Positions 18,017 through 26,886 of a stretch of 64,000 nucleotides of DNA are shown here, piece by piece. The translations under genes were made by a program, and so were the position numbers. This DNA comes from Winogradskyella helgolandensis (GTDB taxonomy: Bacteria; Bacteroidota; Bacteroidia; Flavobacteriales; Flavobacteriaceae): the NCBI RefSeq assembly GCF_013404085.1, contig NZ_JABFHO010000001.1:868001-932000 (forward strand), read 5' to 3'. Positions within the stretch are counted from its first letter, which is position 1, and each line of letters begins with the position of its first letter. The notes below the pieces were generated by a model. The model saw only the letters and a list, made by a program, of their open reading frames with translations. It made no database searches and was not told the origin of the DNA.

Positions 18017-18039
18017 TATACATAAGAAAATTATGTATA
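18017..18039. promoter_or_regulatory. Putative PadR operator
   Basis: TATACATAA, a 5-nt spacer, then TTATGTATA make a perfect 9-bp inverted repeat 14 nt upstream of the padR start, overlapping the promoter -7 element. PadR-family repressors bind ATGT/ACAT-type inverted repeats and often control themselves, so this is a good autoregulatory operator candidate. Confidence 0.6.
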
Positions 18040-18045
18040 TATTTG
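18038..18045 (+). promoter_or_regulatory. -7 promoter element of the PadR module
   Basis: TATATTTG matches TAnnTTTG and ends 7 nt before the padR ATG, so the transcript would be nearly leaderless. No clear TTG is found at the -33 position. Confidence 0.55.
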
Positions 18046-18052
18046 TAATACG

Positions 18053-18385
18053 ATGAGTAATTCAAAATTATATAAAGGAAGTTTAACAACCATCATTTTA
18101 AAGCTATTAAATGAGCATGATAAAATGTATGGTTACGAGATTACCCAAAAGGTAAAGGCACTGACACAAGGAGAACTTAAAATCACAGAAGGTGCCTTAT
18201 ATCCGGCATTACATAAGTTAGAAGCGGAAGGTTTGCTAGATGTTGAGGTCGCAAAAGTGGATAACCGACTGCGAAAATATTACAAACTCACCGAAACAGG
18301 AACCAAAGAAACCGTTAATAAGCTTGAAGAATTAGCAGAGTACATTAAAACGATGCAAGCTATAGTGAATCCAAAACTAGCTTAG
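18053..18385 (+). CDS. PadR-family transcriptional regulator
   Basis: 110 residues, the short single-domain class of PadR winged-helix regulators. The pattern LKLLNEHDKMYGYEIT, then ITEGALYPALHKLEAEGLL, then RLRKYYKLTETG is diagnostic of the family. It most likely represses its own operon until a ligand or membrane stress signal is sensed. It heads a module of three related membrane proteins and an ABC transporter. Its stop codon touches a palindromic repeat. The inverted repeat over its promoter (18017-18039) supports autoregulation. Confidence 0.92.
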   Translation: MSNSKLYKGSLTTIILKLLNEHDKMYGYEITQKVKALTQGELKITEGALYPALHKLEAEGLLDVEVAKVDNRLRKYYKLTETGTKETVNKLEELAEYIKTMQAIVNPKLA

Positions 18386-18415
18386 ACCTATCAGGTTTTT
18401 AAAACCTAGCAGGTC
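18384..18415. repeat. Palindromic repeat, copy 4
   Basis: AGACCTATCAGGTTTT followed by AAAACCTAGCAGGTCT, starting in the padR stop codon and ending 10 nt before the next ATG. The RNA form would be a hairpin between padR and the membrane protein genes. Confidence 0.75.
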
Positions 18416-18425
18416 TTCATTTAAA

Positions 18426-19079
18426 ATGACAATGAAATTATCTAAAGAAGACATACAATTTATTGATACGTATCTAGAGAATTCTGATGTAGTTTTTGCC
18501 GATATCAGAATGGAAATGGTAGACCATGTGGCTTCAGACATCGAAGAACGAATGGAAGCTGGGGACACGAGAGGTTTTTATAATGTCTTTAAAGGTTATA
18601 TGGTTGAGAATAAAGCCCAACTTTTAAAGGATAATAAACAATTTTTAAAGTCTGCCGATAAGAAGATATGGAAGGCATTAGTGAAGGAGTTTTTTAGTCC
18701 AGTGGCACCAATATTATTTATAGTGTTTTGTACGGCTTTCTATTTACTGTCTCAAAATTATGGTATAGAGGTTTTAAAATGGTTTGTTTCCGTTATTCCA
18801 TTAATAGGTTTATTAGGTTTTATGGTAACTTATATTATTTATCAAAGTATTAAAAGCTTAAAAAGATTTTCAGTAGTTGAACGCTTAGCGTTTCCATTTT
18901 ATGCGTTCTACCAACTGCCTAATCTATTTTTTAATTTCTCAAGAAAAGCAGAGGGAACGAATACTATGATTTGGCTTATAGCTAGCGTGAGCATAGGTTT
19001 AACTCTAATAACACTTTTAATTATTGTCAGTGTAAAATTATTTAAGAGTTACGAAAAACAATATAAGAGCCTTGCATAA
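18426..19079 (+). CDS. Membrane protein A of the PadR module
   Basis: 217 residues. A soluble helical N-terminal domain of about 90 residues contains IQFIDTYL and EMVDHVASDIEE. It is followed by about four membrane helices and a positively charged tail. The motif E(M/L)xDHxxxxIE recurs at the same place in the next two proteins, so the three are paralogues. Short cytosolic domain plus membrane helices next to PadR recalls the DUF1700/HAAS-type proteins of Firmicutes; this is a layout analogy only. A second in-frame ATG lies 6 nt downstream. Confidence 0.7.
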   Translation: MTMKLSKEDIQFIDTYLENSDVVFADIRMEMVDHVASDIEERMEAGDTRGFYNVFKGYMVENKAQLLKDNKQFLKSADKKIWKALVKEFFSPVAPILFIVFCTAFYLLSQNYGIEVLKWFVSVIPLIGLLGFMVTYIIYQSIKSLKRFSVVERLAFPFYAFYQLPNLFFNFSRKAEGTNTMIWLIASVSIGLTLITLLIIVSVKLFKSYEKQYKSLA

Positions 19080-19082
19080 GTC

Positions 19083-19805
19083 ATGAAACTAACCAAAGAA
19101 GAAATACAATTCATAGACGATTACCTTATTAAAAACAAGGTAAAGTATTGGGATGTGCGTTTAGAACTTCTAGATCATATTGTTTCTGCGGTTGAAGAGA
19201 AAATAACGAAAGGTGGTATGTCTTTTAATGAAGCTTTACTTCAGGTGCATAGAGGCTTTGGAAACCAGTTTATAGAATTTGGTGTTCCTAAAAACAAAAT
19301 ATTTGAAAGCGGATTATATCAAAGTAATATCGGATTTAAGAAGTTCATAAGAAATAAGCAGAAAGCATTGGGAAGGAAATACCGAAAAATGACATGGAAC
19401 CATCTGAAAGTTAAGTTTTCTACATTTAAGTTCTGGTTAGAGTATTTGGCAATTATTTTACTCTTTATTATGCTCTATCAATTTAAACCAGAGTTATGTT
19501 TCCTTATAGGTTTATTGGTTTTAATGCTTCCTACAATATATTCAGTGTATTATTCTATAAAAGATAAGTCTACTCGAAAATCATTAAGTTTCGCAATGGC
19601 TACAAGTTCTGCGATGGCAGTGTGGTCATTATATAATCTTTCGTTTTATATCTTAAAGGATAGTTATGAGAATGTTGTAAATATGCCTCACGGGTTTTTT
19701 GTTATTGTAACATGTTTATTTTATCCTATGATTAGATCTAATATTGAGCTTTATCAGAACATATATAAAGAGAATAAGACAACTTTTAACCTTAAGTTTT
19801 TATAA
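19083..19805 (+). CDS. Membrane protein B of the PadR module
   Basis: 240 residues, starting 3 nt after gene A. The N-terminus MKLTKEEIQFIDDYL aligns directly with gene A (KLSKEDIQFIDTYL), and ELLDHIVSAVEE carries the shared DH motif. After a basic linker (RNKQKALGRKYRKM) come about five hydrophobic segments. It has no enzymatic motif. It probably forms complexes with its paralogues or with the ABC permease, which is an inference from co-transcription. Confidence 0.7.
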   Translation: MKLTKEEIQFIDDYLIKNKVKYWDVRLELLDHIVSAVEEKITKGGMSFNEALLQVHRGFGNQFIEFGVPKNKIFESGLYQSNIGFKKFIRNKQKALGRKYRKMTWNHLKVKFSTFKFWLEYLAIILLFIMLYQFKPELCFLIGLLVLMLPTIYSVYYSIKDKSTRKSLSFAMATSSAMAVWSLYNLSFYILKDSYENVVNMPHGFFVIVTCLFYPMIRSNIELYQNIYKENKTTFNLKFL

Positions 19806-19844
19806 ATGAAACATGTGTCCATTAAAAACAATAAGAATAATCAC

Positions 19845-20534
19845 ATGAAATTAAGCGAATCCCAAATACAAGACCTCTACGCCTTCACAAGACAACATTT
19901 TGTAGAGCACTACGACTTACAAACCGAACTCGTAGATCATTTAGCTAATGACATAGAAGCACAATGGCAAGTTCTGCCCAAGCTCACTTTTGAGGATGCC
20001 AAAAACAAAGCCTTTAAGAAATTTGGCATATTTGGTTTTATGGATGCTATTGAACAAAAAGCAAAAGCTATGAATAAACGCTACATGCGTTATATGTGGA
20101 CTGAACTTAAGAAATGGTTTGAGCTACCACAAATTATTGCAACGATAGGCTTGTTTCTGTTATTTTATCTAGCTTTTTCTTCTGAATTTGTAGCAATTGC
20201 TTCTGTGGTACTTTATGTTCTTATTGCCTCATGGGTTATGTATAAATCTATTCAGCTGAATAGACAGTTTAGACGCAGAAAGGAAATTTCTAACAAAAAA
20301 TGGATGTTGGAAGAAATGATCTATAAACAAGCCGGAGCAACATCGTTAATTTTTCTATCTCAGATTTATAATATGTTTATAATCTCAGATGAATTTTTAA
20401 CTAACATATATGCTGTCCTTGGTTTATCATTGGCGTTTACAGCTTTAGTTTTAATCAATTATATCAGCTTTGAACTCATACCCAACAAAGCCGAAAAACT
20501 ACTCAACGAAACCTACCCAGAATTTAGTTTGTAA
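19845..20534 (+). CDS. Membrane protein C of the PadR module
   Basis: 229 residues from the ATG at 19845. The frame is open from 19806, but the later ATG gives MKLSESQIQDLYAF, which aligns with the starts of proteins A and B. The shared ELVDHLANDIE motif is followed by a KFGIFGFMDAIEQKAKA segment and about five membrane helices. It is the most diverged of the three. It is followed after 51 nt by the ABC permease gene. Confidence 0.7.
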   Translation: MKLSESQIQDLYAFTRQHFVEHYDLQTELVDHLANDIEAQWQVLPKLTFEDAKNKAFKKFGIFGFMDAIEQKAKAMNKRYMRYMWTELKKWFELPQIIATIGLFLLFYLAFSSEFVAIASVVLYVLIASWVMYKSIQLNRQFRRRKEISNKKWMLEEMIYKQAGATSLIFLSQIYNMFIISDEFLTNIYAVLGLSLAFTALVLINYISFELIPNKAEKLLNETYPEFSL

Positions 20535-20585
20535 CAAATTCCTGTTTTTTAATACTTACTACATAAACCAACCCATCATTACATT

Positions 20586-22064
20586 ATGATAAAACATTTT
20601 CTCAATCTTGAATGGAAACAATATTTTCGTTCGTCGTATTGGCAAAAAAATATGGTCATCAATATCTTAATGGTATTTTTTGCGCTTTATTTTGTTGTTT
20701 CTTTTGCCGCATTAGGATTCGGATTGTTCTTTTTACTAAGGAAGGCATTTCCAGATCAAGACCCATTTATCATCGCAAACAACTATCTGTTTTATTGGAT
20801 TATTGGAGATTTGCTAATGCGATTCTTTTTGCAAAAGCTTCCTGTAATGAGTGTGAAACCCTTATTAACGCTTCCCATAAAGCGTTCAACAGTGGTGAAT
20901 TATGTTTTAGGAAAATCGGCAGTATCATTTTTTAACTTTCTGCCCTTATTTGCTATTATTCCGTTTAGTATCATCTTAATCGGAGAAGGTTATGATACGT
21001 CAATGATATTAACATGGATGTTTACAATGATTGTTGTAGTGCTTATTATAAATTTCATAAACTTTATAATTGAAGCATTTTCGGCTAGTTCTGAATTATC
21101 ATTTTTGCCTATAGTTGCGATTGTAGGAGTGCTATTTACTTTAAATTATTTTGGAATCTTACCATTAACAACATTAATTGGTAGTGGATTCTTGGCTATT
21201 GCAGGTAATCCAATTTTGGTTTTAATTCCTATAGCGATCTTAGTTGCATGCTACATTTTCAACTTTAAAATTTTAAGAGAGAAGCTGTTTTTAGATAGCT
21301 CTTTAAAATCTAAAGTTACAGAAGTTAATGCTTCAGACTTATCATGGACAGAACGTTTTGGTGACATTGCACCATTTATGAAACTCGATTTAAAATTGAT
21401 TTGGAGAAACAAACGAACCAAATCAATGGCTATGCTGTTAGTGGTTGGTGTGCTTTACGGCTTGTTCTTTTATCCACAGCCACAGTTTTTGAAAATGGAA
21501 TTTATGTATGCCTTTATCGGAATATTTTCTACGGGATTCTTCCTTATTAATTTCGGGCAATTCATTCCGGCTTGGGATAGTGGTTACTACAAATTACTAA
21601 TGAGCCAAAATATTAAATACGAGCAATATTTACGTTCAAAATTTATCTTAATGGTTATAAGTGTGGTGCTTCTTTTTGTATTGGGAATTCCTTATGTGTA
21701 TTTCGGATATAAAATTTTAATTGCCCATTTTGCCGCAGCTATTTATAACATTGGTGTTAATACTCATGTTATTCTTTATGGTGGATCATTCAATAGAAAA
21801 AAGATTGATTTAGATAAAAAAGCAGCCTTTAACTATCAAGGGACAGGAGCTGTACAATGGATCATCGGAATTCCGTTAATGTTAATTCCAATGGCTTTAT
21901 TTGGGGTGATCAATTGGCTTGTTGGTTTTGAAGCCGCATCAGCTTTATTAATCCTTCTAGGTGTTGCAGGTATTGTGTTTCATAAGAAATTAATGAAAGG
22001 CATTACTAAACGATATCTCGATTCAAAATACAAAATGATTGACGCCTTTAGTCAAGATAACTAA
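20586..22064 (+). CDS. ABC transporter permease (DUF5687-like)
   Basis: 492 residues with about twelve hydrophobic segments. The start MIKHFLNLEWKQYFRS and the segment KPLLTLPIKRSTVVNYVLGK match the Bacteroidota DUF5687 permeases, which pair with a stand-alone ATPase. A second half (DLKLIWRNKRTKSM) repeats the layout, suggesting an internally duplicated ABC-2-like exporter. The ATPase gene follows after 14 nt. Co-transcription with the PadR module suggests that the transporter is what PadR controls; the substrate is unknown. Confidence 0.78.
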   Translation: MIKHFLNLEWKQYFRSSYWQKNMVINILMVFFALYFVVSFAALGFGLFFLLRKAFPDQDPFIIANNYLFYWIIGDLLMRFFLQKLPVMSVKPLLTLPIKRSTVVNYVLGKSAVSFFNFLPLFAIIPFSIILIGEGYDTSMILTWMFTMIVVVLIINFINFIIEAFSASSELSFLPIVAIVGVLFTLNYFGILPLTTLIGSGFLAIAGNPILVLIPIAILVACYIFNFKILREKLFLDSSLKSKVTEVNASDLSWTERFGDIAPFMKLDLKLIWRNKRTKSMAMLLVVGVLYGLFFYPQPQFLKMEFMYAFIGIFSTGFFLINFGQFIPAWDSGYYKLLMSQNIKYEQYLRSKFILMVISVVLLFVLGIPYVYFGYKILIAHFAAAIYNIGVNTHVILYGGSFNRKKIDLDKKAAFNYQGTGAVQWIIGIPLMLIPMALFGVINWLVGFEAASALLILLGVAGIVFHKKLMKGITKRYLDSKYKMIDAFSQDN

Positions 22065-22078
22065 TACATTCACAGACC

Positions 22079-22801
22079 ATGATATATACAAAAGACCTTT
22101 CAAAAACATATAACGGAACAACCGTTCTAAAGATTGAAGAATTAACCATTCCTAAAGGCCAAAGTTTTGGTTTGGTAGGGAATAATGGAGCAGGAAAAAC
22201 AACGTATTTTAGTTTGCTTCTCGATTTAATTAAACCTACCACAGGAAGTATCACTAGTAATAATGTTGTTGTAGATGAAAGTGAAGATTGGAAACCATTT
22301 ACATCATCATTTATTGATGAAAGCTTTTTAATTGGCTATTTAACACCAGAAGAATATTTCTATTTCATAGGAGAACTTCGTGGTCAGAATAAAGCCGATG
22401 TAGATACGTTAACATCAAAGTTTGAAGATTTCTTTAACGGAGAAATCATTGGAAAGAAAAAATATCTTAGAGATTTAAGTAAAGGAAATCAAAAGAAAGC
22501 AGGTATTGTGGCGGCACTTATTGGTCATCCGGAAGTTATTATTTTAGATGAACCCTTTGCTAATTTAGATCCAACAACTCAAATACGACTAAAACAAATC
22601 ATTAAAGACTTAGCCGAAAAACAAGGAGTTACTGTTTTAGTATCTAGTCACGATCTAACCCACGTTACAGATGTTTGTGAGCGTATCGTTGTATTAGAAA
22701 AGGGAAATGTGATTAAAGATTTAGAAACCAATCCTGCCACGTTGAAGGAATTAGAGGCGCATTTTGGAAGCACTGCCATGGCTTCTCAAGAAGAGGAATA
22801 A
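22079..22801 (+). CDS. ABC transporter ATP-binding protein
   Basis: 240 residues. Walker A is GNNGAGKT at 34-41, the signature loop reads LSKGNQKK instead of LSGGQ, Walker B is VIILDEPFANLD, and the switch His is in SSHDLTH. It energises the permease encoded 14 nt upstream. The LSKGNQ variant is common in exporters for antibiotics or lipids of the CcmA/NatA type. It is the last gene of the module, and a terminator lies about 110 nt downstream. Confidence 0.92.
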   Translation: MIYTKDLSKTYNGTTVLKIEELTIPKGQSFGLVGNNGAGKTTYFSLLLDLIKPTTGSITSNNVVVDESEDWKPFTSSFIDESFLIGYLTPEEYFYFIGELRGQNKADVDTLTSKFEDFFNGEIIGKKKYLRDLSKGNQKKAGIVAALIGHPEVIILDEPFANLDPTTQIRLKQIIKDLAEKQGVTVLVSSHDLTHVTDVCERIVVLEKGNVIKDLETNPATLKELEAHFGSTAMASQEEE

Positions 22802-23205
22802 AAAATACAACAGATTTAAATCAGCGTAAGAACAATAAGAGGCTTGTTCCTGTAACGTCCAATACGAATGTATGGCTTTAAAGCGCTATTCATTTCAGAA
22901 ATAATTCAAATTGGCATGAAAATCATTTTCATGTCAATTTTTTTATGCAAGAGTAGGTCTTTGCGTTTCCGCGACTTCGCGTGAATATTAATTTTTTAAT
23001 TCATCTAATAATCCCAAACAAACTACAATCAAGTCTTTATTCTTGATTCTAACAGCGAAGCGGTCTAATATCTTCTAAAATTCAGCCTCAAATTCAAAAA
23101 GATCCTTATTTTTACCACATAACACACTAAACAGGGTGTTTTTAAGTTATCTATAATACGATATTTCCATATTAAATTGGATATCAATCTAAATAGAACC
23201 AACGT
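22802..23205. other. 404-nt intergenic region before sprE
   Basis: It contains the terminator at 22911-22944 and then a stretch near 22960 (GCGTTTCCGCGACTTCGCG) that looks like a decayed copy of the flavobacterial intergenic CGCG repeats. The remaining AT-rich DNA presumably holds the sprE promoter; a convincing TAnnTTTG was not found. I see no gene. Confidence 0.5.
22911..22944 (+). terminator. Rho-independent terminator of the PadR/ABC module
   Basis: TTGGCATGAAA and TTTCATGTCAA pair over 11 bp (one G-U) around ATCAT, followed by seven Ts. It fits termination of the transcript that ends with the ABC ATPase. Confidence 0.75.
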
Positions 23206-25827
23206 TTGAAAACCTATTACAAAATTATATTATCTCTATGTTGCGTGGTAATGCTTACCCAAAGTTGTTCGCGTAAAAAGGATAAATTCATTAACAGAAA
23301 TTTTCACGCTATGGGCACAAAATACAATGTGCTTTATAACGGAAATATTGCATTAGAACGAGGAAAAGATGGAGTGAACAATGAGTTCACAGAAAACTTC
23401 TGGGACCTTTTGCCTGTGGAGCGCATGAATGTGTCCGAAGATATCTTTCTACCAGGACAAACCAAAAATGCCGATTTTGAACGCGCCGAAGAAAAAGCGA
23501 TAAAAGCGATTCAGGTGCACGGAATGAATATTGACGGAAAAGAAAAAAATACGCAGATAGATGAGGCGTATTTACTTTTAGGACAAGCACGTTATTTTGA
23601 TCAGCGTTTTGTACCAGCAATGGCTGCTTTCAACAATATTTTAAATAAATATCCAACAAGCGATAAAATTAATCAAGTTAAAATCTGGCGCGAAAAAACG
23701 AGTATGCGCTTAGATAATGATGCTGGTGCTATAGAGAAACTGAAACGCTTGTTAAAAGAAGAAGAAATTGAAGGGCAAGATTTAGCAGATGCTACAGCAG
23801 CTTTGGCCCAAGCTTATATCAATATAAAATCTAAAGACAGTGCATTAGCTCAGCTCGCTATTGCAGCTGAGAACACAAAGGTTAAAAGAGAAAAAGCGCG
23901 TTACCATTTTATTAAAGGGCAATTGTATAATGAATTCGGAAAAAAAGATAGTGCTAATATAGAATTTGATGCTATTATAGATATGCATCGTCAAATACCA
24001 AGATCATTTTATATCAATGCGCATATCGAAAAATCAAATAATTTTGATGCATTAAACGGTGATCAAATTGAGTTTGAAGAATACCTTACAGAATTAGAAG
24101 AAAACAGAGAAAACAGACCGTTTCTAGATAAAATTTATTACCGTATTGCAGAGTATCATCGCAATAATACATCAGATAGCATTTCTGAAGTATATTACAA
24201 TAAATCACTTAGAAAAACAACCTCAGATAAGTATTTAAGAGCGCTTAGTTATGAAACTTTGGGGAACATGTATTTTGATAGAAATGTTTATAAAACCGCA
24301 GGAGCGTATTACGATAGTACAATGACAGCAATGGTTGTCAACACAAAGCCCTACCGAATTATAAAAAAGAAGCGCGAAAATCTTGATGATGTTATATATT
24401 ATGAAGGTATTGCGCAAACCAATGATAGTATTTTAAGAATGGTAAGTTTGCCAAAATCGGAGCAATTAGCACTCTATACAAAATACGCAGAAGATCTTCA
24501 GCTAAAAGCTTTAGAGGCACAAAAGCAACAAGAAGAAGCTTTAGAAAGACAAAAAAATCAGGCAGCTCCAGCGACAGGATTAGATCAAAATAATAAAACA
24601 GCTTCAAGAAGTTTAAGAACTCCACCAGGAACCTCTAGAGTGACTCCTTCTAGCGGAATAGGCAATAGTGCTAGTAGCTTTTATTTTTATAATACAACTA
24701 CCGTAGCTTATGGTAAAAATGAATTTTTAAAACTTTGGGGAGAACGTAAACTACAGGATAATTGGAGATTTAATGACCAACGAGCGGATATTGAGAATAC
24801 GACAAAAGAAGATGAGTTAGCAGATATAACGATTAAAGACAAACGTTTTGACCCTGAAACCTATTTGGCGTCATTGCCAACACGTCAAAGTGAAATTGAT
24901 AGCATTGCTACAGAACGAAACTATGCGTATTATCAATTAGGAATTATTTATAAAGAAAAATTTAAAGAGTTTCAACTTGCAAAATCTAAGCTAGAAAATC
25001 TTTTAATAAACAATCCTGAAGACCGATTAATATTACCTTCAAAATATAACCTGTACCGTATTTATATAGAATTAGGATTAAATCAAAAGGCAGAAGCTAT
25101 GAAAATAGCGATTATCCAAGACTATCCGGAATCGCGCTATGCTGAAATTCTATTAAATCCACAATCCGAATTATCTAAGGATGAAAACAGTCCTGAAGCC
25201 ATTTATACAAAACTCTACAAACAATTCGAAAACGAAGATTATGAAGGCGTAATTACGGAAGCTGAAGCGCAGATTAAAAGATTTGAAGGTGACGATTTTG
25301 TGCCAAAGTTTGAAATCTTAAAAGCCTCGGCTAAAGGGCGGCTTTATGGCTTTGAAGCTTATAAAGAAGGGATTAACTATATTGCATTAACTTATGCCAA
25401 TACTGAAGAAGGTAAAAAAGCACAAGAAATTTTAAAAGATGCCATTCCTGTTTTAGCAAAAAAGGAATTTGTATCAGATGATGATGCGGATAAATTCAAT
25501 GTGATATTTCAATTTGAAAATAATTCAGGTGAAGATATCGAAGCCTTTATTACGACTTTAAACGAGGAAGTAGCGAAAATAGAATACTTTGATCTTACGG
25601 TATCAAAAGACCTTTACGATAAAAATACAACCTTTGTGGTAGTGCATGGTCTTAAAAGTATTAATGGGGCAAAGGGATTTGGAGAATTGCTTAAATCAGA
25701 AGAAAAAGATAAAAGAGGACGTGTTATAAAACCAAAAATTACCCGACCTTACTTTGCTATTTCGTCGCCAAATTATGCGATTATCCAACGGCATAAAAAC
25801 TTAATCGCGTATTTAGAATTACAGTAA
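23206..25827 (+). CDS. sprE: T9SS lipoprotein SprE/PorW, TPR-rich
   Basis: 873 residues. The lipoprotein signal peptide ends at LTQSC (Cys 21), followed by FINRNFHAMGTKYNVLYNGN, typical of SprE/PorW. The body consists of TPR-like helical repeats, with a Gln/Glu-rich and Pro/Ser-rich linker near residues 425-490 before the C-terminal repeats. SprE of Flavobacterium and PorW of Porphyromonas are needed for type IX secretion and gliding. The start is TTG at 23206, which gives the complete signal peptide. It is followed after 17 nt by a bactofilin gene. Confidence 0.88.
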   Translation: MKTYYKIILSLCCVVMLTQSCSRKKDKFINRNFHAMGTKYNVLYNGNIALERGKDGVNNEFTENFWDLLPVERMNVSEDIFLPGQTKNADFERAEEKAIKAIQVHGMNIDGKEKNTQIDEAYLLLGQARYFDQRFVPAMAAFNNILNKYPTSDKINQVKIWREKTSMRLDNDAGAIEKLKRLLKEEEIEGQDLADATAALAQAYINIKSKDSALAQLAIAAENTKVKREKARYHFIKGQLYNEFGKKDSANIEFDAIIDMHRQIPRSFYINAHIEKSNNFDALNGDQIEFEEYLTELEENRENRPFLDKIYYRIAEYHRNNTSDSISEVYYNKSLRKTTSDKYLRALSYETLGNMYFDRNVYKTAGAYYDSTMTAMVVNTKPYRIIKKKRENLDDVIYYEGIAQTNDSILRMVSLPKSEQLALYTKYAEDLQLKALEAQKQQEEALERQKNQAAPATGLDQNNKTASRSLRTPPGTSRVTPSSGIGNSASSFYFYNTTTVAYGKNEFLKLWGERKLQDNWRFNDQRADIENTTKEDELADITIKDKRFDPETYLASLPTRQSEIDSIATERNYAYYQLGIIYKEKFKEFQLAKSKLENLLINNPEDRLILPSKYNLYRIYIELGLNQKAEAMKIAIIQDYPESRYAEILLNPQSELSKDENSPEAIYTKLYKQFENEDYEGVITEAEAQIKRFEGDDFVPKFEILKASAKGRLYGFEAYKEGINYIALTYANTEEGKKAQEILKDAIPVLAKKEFVSDDDADKFNVIFQFENNSGEDIEAFITTLNEEVAKIEYFDLTVSKDLYDKNTTFVVVHGLKSINGAKGFGELLKSEEKDKRGRVIKPKITRPYFAISSPNYAIIQRHKNLIAYLELQ

Positions 25828-25844
25828 TTTAAAACCAAATCAAC

Positions 25845-26279
25845 ATGTTTTCTCCAGACAGAAAAAAACAAAAAGACCAATCAACTATGGAATCAACTAC
25901 GCAACAAAATATTATAGCGCAAGGCACTAAAATTGTAGGTGACATTGCAAGCCAAGGCCCATTTAGAATTGACGGAACTGTTGAAGGTAACGTAAAGACT
26001 TCTGGTAAAGTGGTGGTAGGAAAATCAGGTTATATAAAAGGTACTTTACAAGGTGAAAATGCTGATTTTGAAGGTAAATTTTCAGGTAAGCTTATATTAT
26101 CTGGAACATTATCATTAAAATCCACAGCACATATTGAAGGTGAGGTTCATATTACCAAATTAGCCGTTGAGCCAGGAGCAACGTTTAATGCGACTTGTAG
26201 TATGAAAGGGACAGTTAAATCATTATCTGAGCCCGTTAAGCAGCAATCTACACAAGCTCAAAGTGTCCAAAGCAAATAA
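25845..26279 (+). CDS. Bactofilin (polymer-forming cytoskeletal protein)
   Basis: 144 residues. The core from about residue 24 (IIAQGTKIVGDI, GPFRIDGTVEGNV, VVVGKSGYIKGTL) shows the short beta-helix repeats of bactofilins (DUF583), which polymerise without nucleotide under the membrane. The N-terminus is Lys/Gln-rich and the C-terminus is Gln/Ser-rich and probably disordered. An alternative ATG at 25887 would also keep the core. It lies between sprE and the ATP synthase accessory genes and overlaps the next gene by 17 nt. Confidence 0.88.
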   Translation: MFSPDRKKQKDQSTMESTTQQNIIAQGTKIVGDIASQGPFRIDGTVEGNVKTSGKVVVGKSGYIKGTLQGENADFEGKFSGKLILSGTLSLKSTAHIEGEVHITKLAVEPGATFNATCSMKGTVKSLSEPVKQQSTQAQSVQSK

Positions 26280-26481
26280 AGGGCCTAACAAGTTTATTAG
26301 GTTTACATCTGTGGCGTTTCAAATGGGAGGCACTATTTTTCTTGGAAATTATTTAGGTCAATGGCTAGATGCAAAGTATGACAAGGATTATTTAGAAACT
26401 ACAATAACACTCCTTTCAGTTTTTCTGTCCATGTATTTGGTAATTTCTCAAGTTATTAAAATGTCTAAAGAAGATGATTAA
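26263..26481 (+). CDS. AtpZ/AtpI-family small membrane protein
   Basis: 72 residues with two membrane helices (FQMGGTIFLGNYLGQWLDAK and a C-terminal ITLLSVFLSMYLVI), the pattern of AtpZ-type proteins encoded just before F0F1 operons and thought to help c-ring assembly or Mg/Ca transport. The start is GTG inside the end of the bactofilin gene (17-nt overlap). Its stop overlaps the next ATG, so all three are translationally linked. Confidence 0.78.
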   Translation: MSKANKGPNKFIRFTSVAFQMGGTIFLGNYLGQWLDAKYDKDYLETTITLLSVFLSMYLVISQVIKMSKEDD

Positions 26482-26866
26482 ATCACTACTAAGCTACATA
26501 GTATCGTTTGGGATGCTATTTTTAATTATTCATTATTCCCAAGAGTATTTAATTAGTCAGTATAAAACTGTTATTAGATTTAATTTGTGGGACACCAATG
26601 TTTTTTTTGCTATGGCATCATTATTAATATGTGTCCATTTTCAATTCTTCTCACTTCTAAAAAACTTAGAAACACAGTTGGGTTTTATTTACCTACCAAC
26701 ACTTTTTATAAAAGGTGTTCTGTTTTATGTCGCTTTTAAAGATTCTGTATTCAATATAGAGGTATTAAGTATGGCAGAGCGACTGAGCCTTTTGGCTCCA
26801 TTACTCTTGTTCTTAGGCTTAGAAGTGTATTTTATCGTAAAAATTCTCTCAAAAATCGACAAATAA
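26474..26866 (+). CDS. Small membrane protein upstream of atpB
   Basis: 130 residues with four hydrophobic helices and no enzymatic motif. Its position between an AtpZ-like protein and atpB matches an AtpI-type accessory role, but sequence alone only shows a polytopic membrane protein; Bacteroidota carry a DUF6168-like family here (from memory). It overlaps the upstream gene by 8 nt. A separate promoter for atpB follows it. Confidence 0.6.
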   Translation: MIKSLLSYIVSFGMLFLIIHYSQEYLISQYKTVIRFNLWDTNVFFAMASLLICVHFQFFSLLKNLETQLGFIYLPTLFIKGVLFYVAFKDSVFNIEVLSMAERLSLLAPLLLFLGLEVYFIVKILSKIDK

Positions 26867-26886
26867 ATAATAGATATAAAAACATA

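Noticed and set aside
20612..20935. 107-codon plus-strand frame inside the ABC permease gene
   Set aside because: It overlaps the permease in another frame and its translation has no recognisable domain.
23387..24625. Minus-strand frames of 60-77 codons inside sprE
   Set aside because: sprE is continuous with conserved SprE/PorW features; these are shadows.
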